Shown: positions 1 through 8,405 of the stretch, one piece after another
Layout of the letters: every line of letters begins with the position of its first letter
Numbering within the stretch: position 1 is the first letter of the stretch
NCBI RefSeq assembly: GCF_004458765.1
Contig: NZ_SPJX01000108.1
Span: 1 to 64,000 of the forward strand
Length of the DNA: 64,000 bases
Direction of reading: 5' to 3'
DNA from: Microvirga pakistanensis
Lineage (GTDB): Bacteria; Pseudomonadota; Alphaproteobacteria; Rhizobiales; Beijerinckiaceae
Position numbers and translations under genes: made by a program
Notes under the pieces: generated by a model
What the model was told of the DNA's origin: nothing
The model's database searches: none
The model's input: only the letters and a program-made list of their open reading frames with translations

Positions 1-261
1 GTTAAGCGCTTCTGCTTGTTCAGCGCCCGTCGAGCACAGCCTCACAACGCCGCCGGAGCGCCCTGCAGATGCGCATCGGGGCCGAAAGGCCTCGCCAAAA
101 CCGGCTTGCACAACACATCGGAACCGTCGGCACCCAGGCTCCAAATCCCTGCGCCGACACCCCACCTCAGGCCGATATCATAGCCGCTGTGATCAGCACG
201 TATCGGGCCGAGCCATCGGGGCGCTTGACCGGGCTTATCCTCAAACCGCAGCAATCATGCT
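1..261. other. no supported gene at window edge
   Basis: Short open frames cross this stretch on both strands, but none has a convincing ribosome binding site or a recognisable protein. It may be the flank of a gene outside the window. Confidence 0.4.
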
Positions 262-282
262 ATGATCGATCGTTCGGCAAGC

Positions 283-543
283 ATGGAGAACTCCATGGAT
301 TCGGGCATTCTCCTCATTTGGCTTGGTGCTTTGCTCATCATCGGCGGTGTGCTCTACGGTGCTGCTCAGGCTCTTTGGGGAGGGCGGCTGAGCAGTCCGA
401 AGCCAAGTGAGACCGTGGGGACAGGCGTGAGCCTCGAGCCGCGGCAGAGCACGAAATCCTTCAGCCTCAAGAAACATTGGCCGGCTTTCGCCCTGATCCT
501 GCTCGGCAGTATCCTGATTGGCTCTGTTGCGTATTTTCGATGA
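283..543 (+). CDS. small two-helix membrane protein, hypothetical
   Basis: This is an 86-residue protein if the ATG at 283 is used; the frame also has ATGs at 262 and 295. It carries two hydrophobic segments, one near the N-terminus (ILLIWLGALLIIGGVLYGA) and one at the C-terminus (FALILLGSILIGSVAYF). A basic, Ser/Pro-rich stretch of about 35 residues joins them. The layout suggests a small inner-membrane protein with both segments spanning the membrane. I do not recognise a family. No strong Shine-Dalgarno sequence precedes any of the candidate starts. It stands alone, convergent with the oxidase operon to its right. It could be a real small gene or a chance frame; the hydrophobic pattern favours a real gene. 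Confidence 0.5.
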   Translation: MENSMDSGILLIWLGALLIIGGVLYGAAQALWGGRLSSPKPSETVGTGVSLEPRQSTKSFSLKKHWPAFALILLGSILIGSVAYFR

Positions 544-665
544 GAAGCAGGGGAGGGGCTATTCCACAGGATGGGCCGCCTCCTGCCGAGCACGCCCATT
601 CAATGGACCGGCCTATCCTGCATGCACCCAGTCAGCCGCACTCGGAAGGTTTGGGTTCCTGCTGC

Positions 666-1013
666 TCAATGGCCTGATGCAAAGAAGGTCATCCGCGACA
701 GAAGGGTGTAGTTCGCCTCGAGAACCATGATGCCCATGAAAACCAGCACGGCGCTCATCGGCACCAGAATGGCATAGACGAGGGCCAGACGCTCCCACGC
801 CATGTGCATGAACACGGCGATGATGAGACCTGCCTTCAGCAGCATGAACAGGAGAATGAGGCCGTATCTCAGGATACCCTGGAGCTGGAAGTAGTCGACC
901 AAGTAGGAACCCGCGCTCAAGATGAACAGCCATGCCCAGACAACGAGATAGAGCTTGATGGGATGCTGCTGTCCCTGCGCATGGGAGGGGGTGTGTGCGG
1001 TTGCCTGTTTCAT
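666..1013 (-). CDS. cytochrome oxidase subunit IV (small membrane subunit)
   Basis: A 115-residue protein with three predicted transmembrane helices, which matches the prokaryotic cytochrome c oxidase subunit IV / CyoD-like family. Members are small helical subunits that sit beside subunits I and III in the inner membrane and carry no redox centre. The helices lie at about residues 21-40, 48-70 and 77-97. The start at 1013 puts the reading frame 10 nt downstream of the subunit III stop codon. It is the last gene of the five-gene oxidase operon. Longer versions of the open frame run back into subunit III and have no support. Family assignment rests on topology, size and operon position. Confidence 0.85.
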   Translation of the reverse strand: MKQATAHTPSHAQGQQHPIKLYLVVWAWLFILSAGSYLVDYFQLQGILRYGLILLFMLLKAGLIIAVFMHMAWERLALVYAILVPMSAVLVFMGIMVLEANYTLLSRMTFFASGH

Positions 1014-1023
1014 GACCGGCCCC

Positions 1024-1746
1024 TTACCAGAGATAGAAGAAGGCAAAGATGAAAACCCAGACCAGATCGACGAAGTGCCAGTAGAGCCCCATGATCTCCA
1101 CGGCCTCGTAATTGCCCTTACGGCTGGTGAAGAACCCTTTGCGCTCCTGATCGAAATCGCCACGCCAGACCTTCCGCGCAATGATCAGAAGGAAGATCAC
1201 GCCAAATGTGACATGAGTCCCGTGGAAGCCCGTGATCATGAAGAATGTCGAGCCGAACTGGGCGGCGCCCCAGGGATTCTCCCAAGGGCGCACGCCCTCG
1301 TGAATCAGCTTGGTCCATTCGAAAGCCTGCATGCCGACGAAAGTGGCGCCGAGGAGAGCCGTCAGAAGCATCAAAGCCGCGGTTTTCCTGCGGTCGCGGC
1401 GGTAGCCGTAATTCACCGCCATCGCCATCGTTCCACTGCTGCTGATCAGCACGAAGGTCATGATGGCGATCAGGATCAGCGGCAGCGTGGTGCCTGCGAT
1501 GGTCAGGGCGAAGACCTCGCTGGCGTTCGGCCACGGGACCGTGGTGGACATCCTCGCGGTCATGTAGGCGATCAGGAAGCTGCCGAAGACGAAGGTGTCG
1601 CTGAGCAGAAAGATCCACATCATCACCTTGCCCCAGGGCACGTTCTTGAACGCCTGCCTGTCGGAGGAAAAGTCGGCCGCGACGCTGCGCAGGCCCGAGG
1701 TCTCATGGGAGGCGGCCTGGAGGTTGGAAAAGGCTTGCTCGGCCAT
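1024..1746 (-). CDS. coxP: cytochrome c oxidase subunit III
   Basis: A 240-residue heme-copper oxidase subunit III. This subunit binds no metals but stabilises subunit I and its proton-uptake path in the inner membrane. The sequence shows the family pattern: an N-terminal KVMMWIFLLSDTFVFG helix start, the conserved MQAFEW segment, the TGFHGTHV segment, and the YWHFVDLVWVFIF signature near the C-terminus. The start at 1746 follows the stop of the preceding gene by 14 nt. It is the second of two adjacent subunit-III-like genes in the operon. The arrangement resembles the alternative coxMNOP oxidase described in Bradyrhizobium; the symbol is assigned by analogy of gene order and should be treated as tentative. 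Confidence 0.9.
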   Translation of the reverse strand: MAEQAFSNLQAASHETSGLRSVAADFSSDRQAFKNVPWGKVMMWIFLLSDTFVFGSFLIAYMTARMSTTVPWPNASEVFALTIAGTTLPLILIAIMTFVLISSSGTMAMAVNYGYRRDRRKTAALMLLTALLGATFVGMQAFEWTKLIHEGVRPWENPWGAAQFGSTFFMITGFHGTHVTFGVIFLLIIARKVWRGDFDQERKGFFTSRKGNYEAVEIMGLYWHFVDLVWVFIFAFFYLW

Positions 1747-1760
1747 GACAGGATGTCCTC

Positions 1761-2459
1761 TCAAGTCAGCAGCTGCCGGCAGATCTCGACAAAGCTCCCT
1801 GCCCAACCCGCCAGGATGCTCAAAAGGATCAGCCAAACCACGAGCAGAAAGTGCCAATAGATGGCGCACAGCTCCACGCTGAGCTTCAGCCGCTCGGACA
1901 GTCGCCCGCGCCAAGCCGCCGCGGTGGTTCTGCCCAGCACCGCCAAACCGCCCAGAACATGAAGCCCGTGGATCCCGGTCAGCACATAGAAGAATGCGTT
2001 GGCTGAATTGGACGTCAGGAGATATCCGTTCCCTGTCAGCTGTCGCCAAGCCAAAAGCTGGCCGGACACGAAGGCCAGGGCCGTCACGCCTGCAGCAAGC
2101 AGCCCTATCTTCAGCGCCATGGCATCCCCGTCACGCGCCGCGTTCCGCGCTCCCTGCAAGGCGATGCTGCTGAGCAGCAGCATCCCTGAATTCAGCCACA
2201 GGATGTTCGGGAGCGGGACATCGCGCCAGTCCGGCATCTGCATCCGCACCGCATAGGCACTGATGAAGAGGGCAAAGAGCGACCCGATGACAGCCAGGAA
2301 AACGCCGAGGCCCACTTTTGCCGCAGAGGTTGGTGGCGGTCCCGGCAGCCCTTCGACAACTCCTTGTTCCAGCCATGGCTTCGACATCACGCCCTGGCGC
2401 AGGAGCCACCACATCCCGATGGGCAAAAGCGCTGACAGGAAGAGGAGGATGCTACTCAT
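1761..2459 (-). CDS. coxO: cytochrome c oxidase subunit III-like protein
   Basis: A 232-residue membrane protein of the subunit III superfamily. It has an N-terminal membrane helix, then a set of helices that includes SANAFFYVLTGIHGLHVLGG and the C-terminal CAIYWHFLLVVWLILL, the equivalent of the WHFxDxVW signature; an L replaces the D in that motif. Its first codons overlap the last 8 nt of the subunit I gene, which implies translational coupling. Two tandem subunit-III-like genes are typical of alternative oxidases of the coxMNOP kind, and the symbol is given by that analogy. The longer open frame upstream of 2459 lies inside subunit I and was not used. Confidence 0.85.
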   Translation of the reverse strand: MSSILLFLSALLPIGMWWLLRQGVMSKPWLEQGVVEGLPGPPPTSAAKVGLGVFLAVIGSLFALFISAYAVRMQMPDWRDVPLPNILWLNSGMLLLSSIALQGARNAARDGDAMALKIGLLAAGVTALAFVSGQLLAWRQLTGNGYLLTSNSANAFFYVLTGIHGLHVLGGLAVLGRTTAAAWRGRLSERLKLSVELCAIYWHFLLVVWLILLSILAGWAGSFVEICRQLLT

Positions 2460-4230
2460 TGGACGTTCCCTGCCGGGCCTGAGCATTCGGTTGGTTCTGC
2501 GGCAGGAAATCCTCCGCAGCACCCGGTACGCTGTAGTCGTAGGCCCAGCGGTGGACCACCGGCAGTTCCCGCCCCCAGTTGCCATGCGGAGGCGGGGTTT
2601 CCGGAGTCTGCCATTCGAGGGTTGTCGCCCGCCAGGGATTACCCCCGGACGGCCTTCCATGGCGCAGGCTCCAGAACAGGTTGAACACGAAGACCAACTG
2701 GATCGCGCCGACGATCAGAGCCACGATGGTGATGAAGGCATTCAGCATATGGGCCGACGGGGGAACGAAGCTCATCTCCCCGATCTCGTAGTAGCGGCGC
2801 GGAACGCCCATGAGGCCGAGATAATGCATTGGGAAGAAGATGGCGTAGGCACCGAGAAAGGTGATCCAGAAATGGAGTTTCCCGAGCGCATCGTTCAGCA
2901 TCCGCCCTGTCACTTTCGGGTACCAGTGATAGATCGCTCCGAAGATCACGAGAATGGGCGCGACGCCCATGACCATGTGAAAGTGCGCGACCACGAACAT
3001 AGTGTCGGAGAGCGGGACATCCACCACCACGTTGCCGAGGAACAGGCCCGTGAGCCCTCCGTTCAGGAAAGTGACGATGAAGGCGAGCGCAAACAGCATC
3101 GGGACGGTGAGATGGATGTCCCCACGCCAGAGGGTCAGAACCCAGTTATAGACCTTGATCGCCGTTGGAATGGCAATGATGAGCGTCGTCGTGGCGAAGA
3201 AGAATCCGAAATACGGATTCATGCCGCTCACATACATGTGGTGGGCCCAGACCACGAAGCTGAGGGCGCCGATTGCGAGAAGGGCCCAGACCATCATGCG
3301 GTACCCGAAGATGTTGCGGCGCGCGTGGGTGCTGATCAGGTCGGAAACGATGCCGAAGGCGGGCAGGGCGACGATGTAGACTTCTGGATGACCGAAGAAC
3401 CAGAAGAGATGCTGAAAGAGCAGGGGGCTTCCGCCGCTGCGCTCCAGAGGCTGCCCCATCTCGGCGATCGCCGGCATGAAGAAGCTGGTGCCGAGAGCCC
3501 TGTCGAACAGCATCATCACCGCTCCGACGAACAGGGCCGGAAACGCCAGCAGCGCCATGAAGCTCGCGGTGAAGATCCCCCAGACGGTCAAGGGCATGCG
3601 CATCAAGGTCATGCCGCGTGCCCGCGCCTGCAGCACCGTCACCACGTAGTTCAAACCGCCCATGGTGAAGCCGATGATGAAGACCATGAGCGAGACGAGC
3701 ATCAGGATGATGCCCCAGTCCTGCCCGCCCGGCGTGCCCGACATGATCGCCTGGGGCGGATACAGGGTCCAACCGGCCCCGGTGGGGCCGCCCGGCGTGA
3801 AGAAACTCGCAACTAGGATCAGAACCGCCAGGAGGTAAATCCAAAAGCTCAGCATGTTGACATAGGGAAAGACCATGTCGCGTGCGCCGACCATCAACGG
3901 GATCAGGTAGTTGCCGAAGCCGCCGAGGAAGAGCGCCGTCAGCACATAGACCACCATCATCATCCCATGCATGGTGATGAACTGGTAATATGCGTTCGCA
4001 TCAATGAACGAGAAGACGCCTGGAAAACCGAGCTGCAGGCGCATCAGCCACGACAGCACGAGGGCGATCAGTCCAACCGAGAGAGCTGTGAGCGAGTATT
4101 GGATGGCGATGATCTTCGCATCCTGGCTGAAGACATACTTCGTCAGCCAGCTATGCGGGTGATAGAGTTCGACATCGTCGACGGCTGCGGCGGGCGCCGC
4201 TCCGATGGATCCGAGTGGGACATCAACCAT
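2452..4230 (-). CDS. coxN: cytochrome c oxidase subunit I (heme-copper oxidase)
   Basis: A 592-residue catalytic subunit that reduces oxygen to water at a heme/CuB site and pumps protons across the inner membrane. All key residues are visible: heme ligands His88 and His418, the heme a3-type ligand His416, and CuB ligands His281, His330 and His331, with the cross-linked Tyr285 in GHPEVYI. Asp118 and Glu283 of the D-channel and Lys359 of the K-channel are also present, so it is an A1-type enzyme. It has at least 12 membrane helices and a hydrophilic C-terminal tail of about 50 residues. It follows the subunit II gene by 60 nt. Assignment to coxN is by operon similarity. Confidence 0.97.
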   Translation of the reverse strand: MVDVPLGSIGAAPAAAVDDVELYHPHSWLTKYVFSQDAKIIAIQYSLTALSVGLIALVLSWLMRLQLGFPGVFSFIDANAYYQFITMHGMMMVVYVLTALFLGGFGNYLIPLMVGARDMVFPYVNMLSFWIYLLAVLILVASFFTPGGPTGAGWTLYPPQAIMSGTPGGQDWGIILMLVSLMVFIIGFTMGGLNYVVTVLQARARGMTLMRMPLTVWGIFTASFMALLAFPALFVGAVMMLFDRALGTSFFMPAIAEMGQPLERSGGSPLLFQHLFWFFGHPEVYIVALPAFGIVSDLISTHARRNIFGYRMMVWALLAIGALSFVVWAHHMYVSGMNPYFGFFFATTTLIIAIPTAIKVYNWVLTLWRGDIHLTVPMLFALAFIVTFLNGGLTGLFLGNVVVDVPLSDTMFVVAHFHMVMGVAPILVIFGAIYHWYPKVTGRMLNDALGKLHFWITFLGAYAIFFPMHYLGLMGVPRRYYEIGEMSFVPPSAHMLNAFITIVALIVGAIQLVFVFNLFWSLRHGRPSGGNPWRATTLEWQTPETPPPHGNWGRELPVVHRWAYDYSVPGAAEDFLPQNQPNAQARQGTSNE

Positions 4231-4290
4231 CAGGCTGCACTCCCTGTCCGCTTGCTCTGCCCCCTTGCGCGCCGAAAGCCGGCAACTCGT

Positions 4291-5097
4291 TTATTGGGCC
4301 GCAGGTGCGAGGCGCGCGAAACTGCGCGACGCCTGATCCTGCAGCCATGCTTGGTAATCGCTCTGCTCTTGGACGACGACCGTTCCCCGCATCTGTGCAT
4401 GACCGACGCCGCAGAGTTCCGCACAAAGGATCTCGAACGTTCCAGTTCGGGTCGGCGTGAACCAGATGTAGGAGACTTGACCCGGCACCAGGTCCATCTT
4501 GGCCCGCATCTCCGGCACGTAGAAATCGTGAATGACGTCGACGGAGCGCAGCAGCGCCTTGATGGGCTTGCCGATAGGCAGGCGCAGTTCGCCGCCTTCG
4601 ACGATCACGTCATCCTGTCCCGCCGGATCCTCCCGGCTGACGCCGAGCGGATTGTCGGGGCTGATGAGACGCGTATCGGACACACCGAGTTTGCCGTCGG
4701 GACCGGGCAGTCTGAAGCTCCATTGCCATTGCTGACCGAGGATCTCGACGTCGGTCGCATCCTGGGGGACCGTAATGAACTGCCTCCACACGAACAGCCC
4801 CGGCGCCAGCATGGCTGCGACACCAACGCCGGTGACGACGGTCAGCCACAGTTCCAGCCGTCTGCTCTCCGGCTCATAATGAGCCTGCCGGCCAGGCTGA
4901 TGGCGGAAGCGATAGACGCAATAGGCCATGAAGAGAACGACCGCGACGAAGACCGCGCCGGTGATCCAGAAGGTGATGATGATCGTCGAGTCGATATACG
5001 CCCAATTGGATGCAATGGGCGTCCACCACCAAGGGCTCAAGAGATGGAAGGCCACCGAGCCAACGGTGATCAGAACCAGTATGAGCGCTACAGCCAT
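4291..5097 (-). CDS. coxM: cytochrome c oxidase subunit II with CuA site
   Basis: A 268-residue subunit II that accepts electrons from cytochrome c at a dinuclear CuA centre on the periplasmic side. Two N-terminal membrane helices (about residues 1-20 and 38-62) and a further one near 85-105 precede a cupredoxin domain. CuA ligands are all present: His190, Cys225, Glu227, Cys229, His233 and Met236. The aromatic patch GQQWQWSF for electron entry is also conserved. No C-terminal cytochrome c domain is fused, so this is not a caa3 form. It is the first gene of the operon, about 190 nt downstream of a near-consensus promoter on the same strand. Confidence 0.96.
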   Translation of the reverse strand: MAVALILVLITVGSVAFHLLSPWWWTPIASNWAYIDSTIIITFWITGAVFVAVVLFMAYCVYRFRHQPGRQAHYEPESRRLELWLTVVTGVGVAAMLAPGLFVWRQFITVPQDATDVEILGQQWQWSFRLPGPDGKLGVSDTRLISPDNPLGVSREDPAGQDDVIVEGGELRLPIGKPIKALLRSVDVIHDFYVPEMRAKMDLVPGQVSYIWFTPTRTGTFEILCAELCGVGHAQMRGTVVVQEQSDYQAWLQDQASRSFARLAPAAQ

Positions 5098-5289
5098 CCC
5101 CGCTCATCCTTCGCCTCGAGAGGCCGCTGGCATGAAACAGAAGGCACGCAAATCTCATCTAAAGCAGGGTTCCACGCGAAGTCGTAACACCGCTCTAGTC
5201 GACAGAGCGCGAGTCCGCGCAATGTCCAGCCTCCAGAAAAACCCTCATCCGGAAAGCGGACGAAGGTTATCTGCCAAGGTCTGCCTAAA

Positions 5290-5316
5290 ATTATACCTGA
5301 CGGCTGAGTTGGTCAA
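5290..5316 (-). promoter_or_regulatory. sigma-70-like promoter of the oxidase operon
   Basis: Read on the minus strand this site is TTGACC, 15 nt, TATAAT. Both hexamers are at or next to consensus, which is unusual in this GC-rich sequence, although the spacer is two nucleotides shorter than ideal. Transcription would start near 5283 and leave a 5' leader of roughly 185 nt before the subunit II gene. Confidence 0.55.
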
Positions 5317-5367
5317 TGAGAGGCCCGGCCGTGCCTCGGGACGCATCCGAAATGAGCCATGACAACC

Positions 5368-5390
5368 CTGCCGGCGCGGCGCGCCGGCAG
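5368..5390 (-). terminator. perfect 10-bp hairpin after the DUF2076 gene
   Basis: CTGCCGGCGC and GCGCCGGCAG form a perfect 10-bp inverted repeat with a 3-nt loop. It lies 62 nt past the stop codon of the DUF2076 gene and before the oxidase promoter. No run of T follows on the minus strand, so it is at best a weak intrinsic terminator, or a transcript-stabilising hairpin. Confidence 0.45.
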
Positions 5391-5452
5391 GTCTTGATCT
5401 CTTGCGGACGAAACCTGGCGGCCCTGCGTTCAGGGCTGCGCCTGCTTCGGAA

Positions 5453-6037
5453 TCAGATGTCTTCCTCGAAGCCGAGATCGCCGCCGCCGAAGTCCTCGGC
5501 CGCAGCTTGCTGGGGTTCGGCTTGGCCGGCATCGGCCGCCTTCGGCTCATCTCCGCCCGAGAAGGCATCGGCGATCATGTTGCCCAGCAGCACGCCGCCG
5601 GCCACGCCCATGGCGGTCTGTGCCGCACCGGCCAGGAAGCCCCCGCCTCCTCGGGGAGCCATGCCGCCCATCATACCAGGCGTCATGTGAGGCGGCATGC
5701 CGTGCATCGGCTGCTGATAGGGTTGATGCGACTGGTAGGACGGCTGTTGCTGCGGCCGCGACGATCCGCCGCCGAAGAGGCCGGCCAGGAAGCCGCCTCC
5801 GCCGGCCGGGCGGCTGGCGAGCTCCTGCTCGAGCTGCTGGATGCGGCCGTGGGCAGCGCTCAGCGCCTGCTCCTGCACCACGATGGTTTGCGCCATGTAG
5901 TACGGCGCATTCGGCTGCTGGTTGATCTGCGAGCGGATGAAATCCGCCGCCTGGGTGTCCGGAGGAGCGGACTGGCGCTCCACCTGAGCGATCTTGCCGA
6001 AGAGCTGCTCAATGGCCTGACGGTCCTGATGGTCCAT
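5453..6037 (-). CDS. DUF2076 domain-containing protein
   Basis: A 194-residue protein of the DUF2076 family, function unknown. The N-terminal 80 residues are helical and start with a conserved DRQAIEQLFGKI-type segment and an NAPYYMAQTIVVQEQAL segment. Two Gly-rich GGGFLAG motifs (near 80 and 132) frame a Pro/Gln/Met-rich linker. A GGVLLGNMIADAF segment precedes an acidic C-terminus (EEDI). The repeated GGGFLAG-Gly patches look like places where the chain associates with membranes or with itself. The start at 6037 gives the standard N-terminus of the family. It follows the Bax-inhibitor-1 gene by 32 nt, so the two are probably cotranscribed. Confidence 0.85.
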   Translation of the reverse strand: MDHQDRQAIEQLFGKIAQVERQSAPPDTQAADFIRSQINQQPNAPYYMAQTIVVQEQALSAAHGRIQQLEQELASRPAGGGGFLAGLFGGGSSRPQQQPSYQSHQPYQQPMHGMPPHMTPGMMGGMAPRGGGGFLAGAAQTAMGVAGGVLLGNMIADAFSGGDEPKAADAGQAEPQQAAAEDFGGGDLGFEEDI

Positions 6038-6069
6038 GAAAATCGATCCTTTCTGGCAATGGACGGAGG

Positions 6070-6786
6070 TTACTCTTCCCGCTGCCCGGTGAGGCTCAGC
6101 AGCAGCTGGAACAGATTGATGAAGTTCAGGTAGAGCGAGAGAGCGCCGAACACGGCCATCTTGCTGTTGGTCTCGTGCCCGAAGCCTTCGGCGTACTGCT
6201 CCTTGATGGTCTGCGTGTCGTAGGCGGTCAGTCCCGTGAACACGAGCACGCCGATGATCGAGATCGCGAATTGCAGGGCGCTGGAGGCGAGGAAGATGTT
6301 CACCAGCGATGCGATGAGAATGCCGATCAGGCCCATGATCAGGAACGAGCCGAACTTCGAGAGGTCGCGCTTGGTGGTGTAGCCGTAGAGGCTGGTCGCG
6401 CCGAACATGGCCGCGGTGATGAAGAACGTGCGGGCGATGCTGGCGCCGGTGAAGACCAGAAACACGGAGGCCAGCGACAGGCCCATCACCGCCGAGAAGG
6501 CGAAGAAAGCGGTGCGTGCGGAGGCCGCCGTCATCCGCTCCATGCGAAACGAGAAGAAGAAGATGAAAGCCAGGGGCGCCAGCATCACCACCCATTTGAG
6601 CGGGGTCTGGAAGATCGGCACGTAGAGGGCCGGTGTCGAGGCGACGAAGAAGGCCACGAGGCCCGTCACCACAAGACCGACGCCCATGGTGTTGTAGACC
6701 CGCAGCATGTGCTGGCGCAGGCCCTCGTCGAAGAGGGCGCCGCTGGGACGGGCAGTGGCGGTCTGCCAGGCATAGGGTGTGTTCAT
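6070..6786 (-). CDS. Bax inhibitor-1 / YccA family membrane protein
   Basis: A 238-residue integral membrane protein with seven hydrophobic segments, the number typical of the Bax inhibitor-1 (TMBIM) family. Family features include the N-terminal MLRVYNTMGVGLVVTGL segment, and the YDTQTIKEQY motif, whose acidic residue belongs to the conserved pair proposed to govern a pH-dependent calcium leak. The C-terminal LYLNFINLFQLLLSL helix is also standard. In bacteria its physiological role is poorly known. It is the first gene of a short unit with the DUF2076 gene and lies 21 nt downstream of the anti-sigma factor gene, so read-through from the sigma/anti-sigma pair is possible. Confidence 0.92.
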   Translation of the reverse strand: MNTPYAWQTATARPSGALFDEGLRQHMLRVYNTMGVGLVVTGLVAFFVASTPALYVPIFQTPLKWVVMLAPLAFIFFFSFRMERMTAASARTAFFAFSAVMGLSLASVFLVFTGASIARTFFITAAMFGATSLYGYTTKRDLSKFGSFLIMGLIGILIASLVNIFLASSALQFAISIIGVLVFTGLTAYDTQTIKEQYAEGFGHETNSKMAVFGALSLYLNFINLFQLLLSLTGQREE

Positions 6787-6807
6787 CGGTTGTGTCTCCT
6801 GAGGGGG

Positions 6808-7569
6808 TTACTGAAGCATATGGGATAGCCGGAGGGCCGCCCGTTCGAGGGACTTGTCGCTGCCGTTTCCGGTCAGCGCGTAAGCGAGTTGGCCGGTCTG
6901 CCAGTACACGGCCTTCACCTTGTCGAAGCGGGCCAGGGTCGGGGCGGTCACGTCGAAGGCCGGAGCCTGCGCGGCGAAGAGGGATACCCGGCCGAGCTCA
7001 CCGGCATCGATCGCGATTTCGACGCTGTGGCCGTAGCGCGACGGAAAGACCTGCGCATCCCGCACCTGCCAATCCTGAGGCAGGGACGGGAGCCGGATCC
7101 CGGTCACGGCCAGGATCTCGGAGGGATCATAGGCTTCGACTTCGGGCTGCGAGACCATGCGGGCGCGCAAGAGGCCTGTCTCGTGCGAGTGCAATGCATC
7201 CTCAACGAAGGCCGGGGGCTTGGGGGATGCCTCGCTGTCGGTGACGCCCAGGCCCACCTGGCCGTGGGCGAACCAACCGAACCCGACGAGCGCCACAACG
7301 GCCGCGATCCGGCGGAGCTTCAGCCCGAACTCCTGCCATGCGAGGGCGCGCTCGAGCCGGGCGGCCGACCGGAGCATGGTTTCCGAGGGACGAGCCAACG
7401 GCGCGGCGTGAAGCAGCCGCAGGGCATCCCGATTCTTTAAGTCGGCCATGACCCGAACGGCCGCTTCCGGATCGTGCGCAAGATATTCCTCGACCTCGAT
7501 CCGCCGGGCCGGAGCGAGTTGGTCGTCCACATAGGCGAGAAGGTCCGCTTCGGTGATGGGGTCAGACAT
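6808..7569 (-). CDS. anti-sigma factor, membrane-anchored
   Basis: A 253-residue protein encoded directly after an ECF sigma factor and overlapping its gene by 8 nt. The N-terminal part (about residues 1-60) is a short helical zinc-finger-like/ChrR-like anti-sigma domain with a LLAYVDDQL motif typical of RsiW-type factors, but the HxxxCxxC zinc motif is absent. One membrane helix lies near residues 88-106 (IAAVVALVGFGWFAHG), followed by a periplasmic domain of about 140 residues. It is expected to hold the sigma factor at the membrane until a signal releases it. The nature of the signal cannot be read from the sequence. Confidence 0.85.
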   Translation of the reverse strand: MSDPITEADLLAYVDDQLAPARRIEVEEYLAHDPEAAVRVMADLKNRDALRLLHAAPLARPSETMLRSAARLERALAWQEFGLKLRRIAAVVALVGFGWFAHGQVGLGVTDSEASPKPPAFVEDALHSHETGLLRARMVSQPEVEAYDPSEILAVTGIRLPSLPQDWQVRDAQVFPSRYGHSVEIAIDAGELGRVSLFAAQAPAFDVTAPTLARFDKVKAVYWQTGQLAYALTGNGSDKSLERAALRLSHMLQ

Positions 7570-8101
7570 CGGATCCTCCGACAATGCGCAGGCCTGAACG
7601 CTTGTTTTGCAGCACTTCGCTTCCCGTCTCGAAGCCTCGCAAGGCGGCACGGGCGCGGCCCAGGCGGGACATGAGGGTGCCGACCGGGATCTTCAGGGCG
7701 TCGGCCGCCTCCTGGTAGGGGAGGCCCTCGATGGCCACGAGATGCAGGGCGGCACGCTGCTCGTCCGGCAGGCTCATGAAGGCGGCCTGGACCTGCTGGA
7801 GACGTACCCGGCTTTCCTGCTCGGCCGGAGCTTGCGTGTTGGCGAATGAGGCAGCCTGTTCCAGGCGGCGAAGCTCCGAAACCTGACGACGTCGATGATC
7901 GATGAAGGTGTTGTGCAGGATCGAGAGCAGCCAGCCGCGCAGGTTGCCGCCGGCGCGGAAGGAGCCACGCCGCTCATAGGCACGGACAAGCGTGTCTTGC
8001 ACCAGATCCTCCGCATGGATCTCGTCGCGGGTGAGGGATCGGGCATAGCGCCGCAGAGGGCCGAGCAGCCCGATGACATCTGTGCCTTTGGCGTCGTTCA
8101 T
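7562..8101 (-). CDS. ECF-type RNA polymerase sigma factor
   Basis: A 179-residue sigma-70 family factor. Region 2 is seen at about residues 12-75, with the AEDLVQDTLVRAYERR core-binding helix and GNLRGWLLSILHN for -10 recognition. Region 4 lies at about 105-155, with LPDEQRAALHL and an EAADALKIPVGTLMSRL helix-turn-helix for -35 recognition. Regions 1 and 3 are absent, as expected for the extracytoplasmic-function class. The start codon at 8101 is well placed. The gene is translationally coupled to its anti-sigma factor gene through an 8-nt overlap. Target promoters are unknown; the downstream Bax inhibitor and DUF2076 genes could belong to the regulon. Confidence 0.93.
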   Translation of the reverse strand: MNDAKGTDVIGLLGPLRRYARSLTRDEIHAEDLVQDTLVRAYERRGSFRAGGNLRGWLLSILHNTFIDHRRRQVSELRRLEQAASFANTQAPAEQESRVRLQQVQAAFMSLPDEQRAALHLVAIEGLPYQEAADALKIPVGTLMSRLGRARAALRGFETGSEVLQNKRSGLRIVGGSDV

Positions 8102-8405
8102 GCGAGGTATACGGAGTCGGTGGAGGGCTTAATCCGCACGCTTGCGAAGATCTTTGCGTCTGATGGGATCAGGCCAGCGCAACCTCCCAGCCATGGACTT
8201 CGCCGGGAGGCTCGAAAGAAGTGGAAGCCAAGACTGGATCCTCCAGTTGTTCGCGCTTGTGGGTGCAAAAGCAAGAGAAGGCGTCCGACATCGCGAGCGG
8301 CGACCCGCTCGCCAGAGGGGCCCGGACCCTAAGGCAGAGCTGAACTAGGCATGGTTGACTCTGCCCGCAAGAGGCTCATCAGCGGAGCACCTCTTGGCTG
8401 AATGA
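8102..8405. other. intergenic region upstream of sigma factor gene
   Basis: This 304-nt stretch lies between the sigma factor start and the DedA-like gene stop. It must hold the sigma factor promoter, but I see no clear -35/-10 pair and no supported gene. Confidence 0.4.

Larger units (their letters stand above)
5098..5452. other. intergenic region with oxidase promoter and hairpin
   Basis: This 355-nt gap has no supported coding gene. It holds the oxidase promoter at 5290-5316 and a strong inverted repeat at 5368-5390, both listed separately. Confidence 0.6.

Noticed and set aside
2263..3816. 517-residue plus-strand frame
   Set aside because: It is antisense to cytochrome oxidase subunit I, is His/Asp/Arg-rich with no family-like pattern, and the subunit I gene has all catalytic residues.
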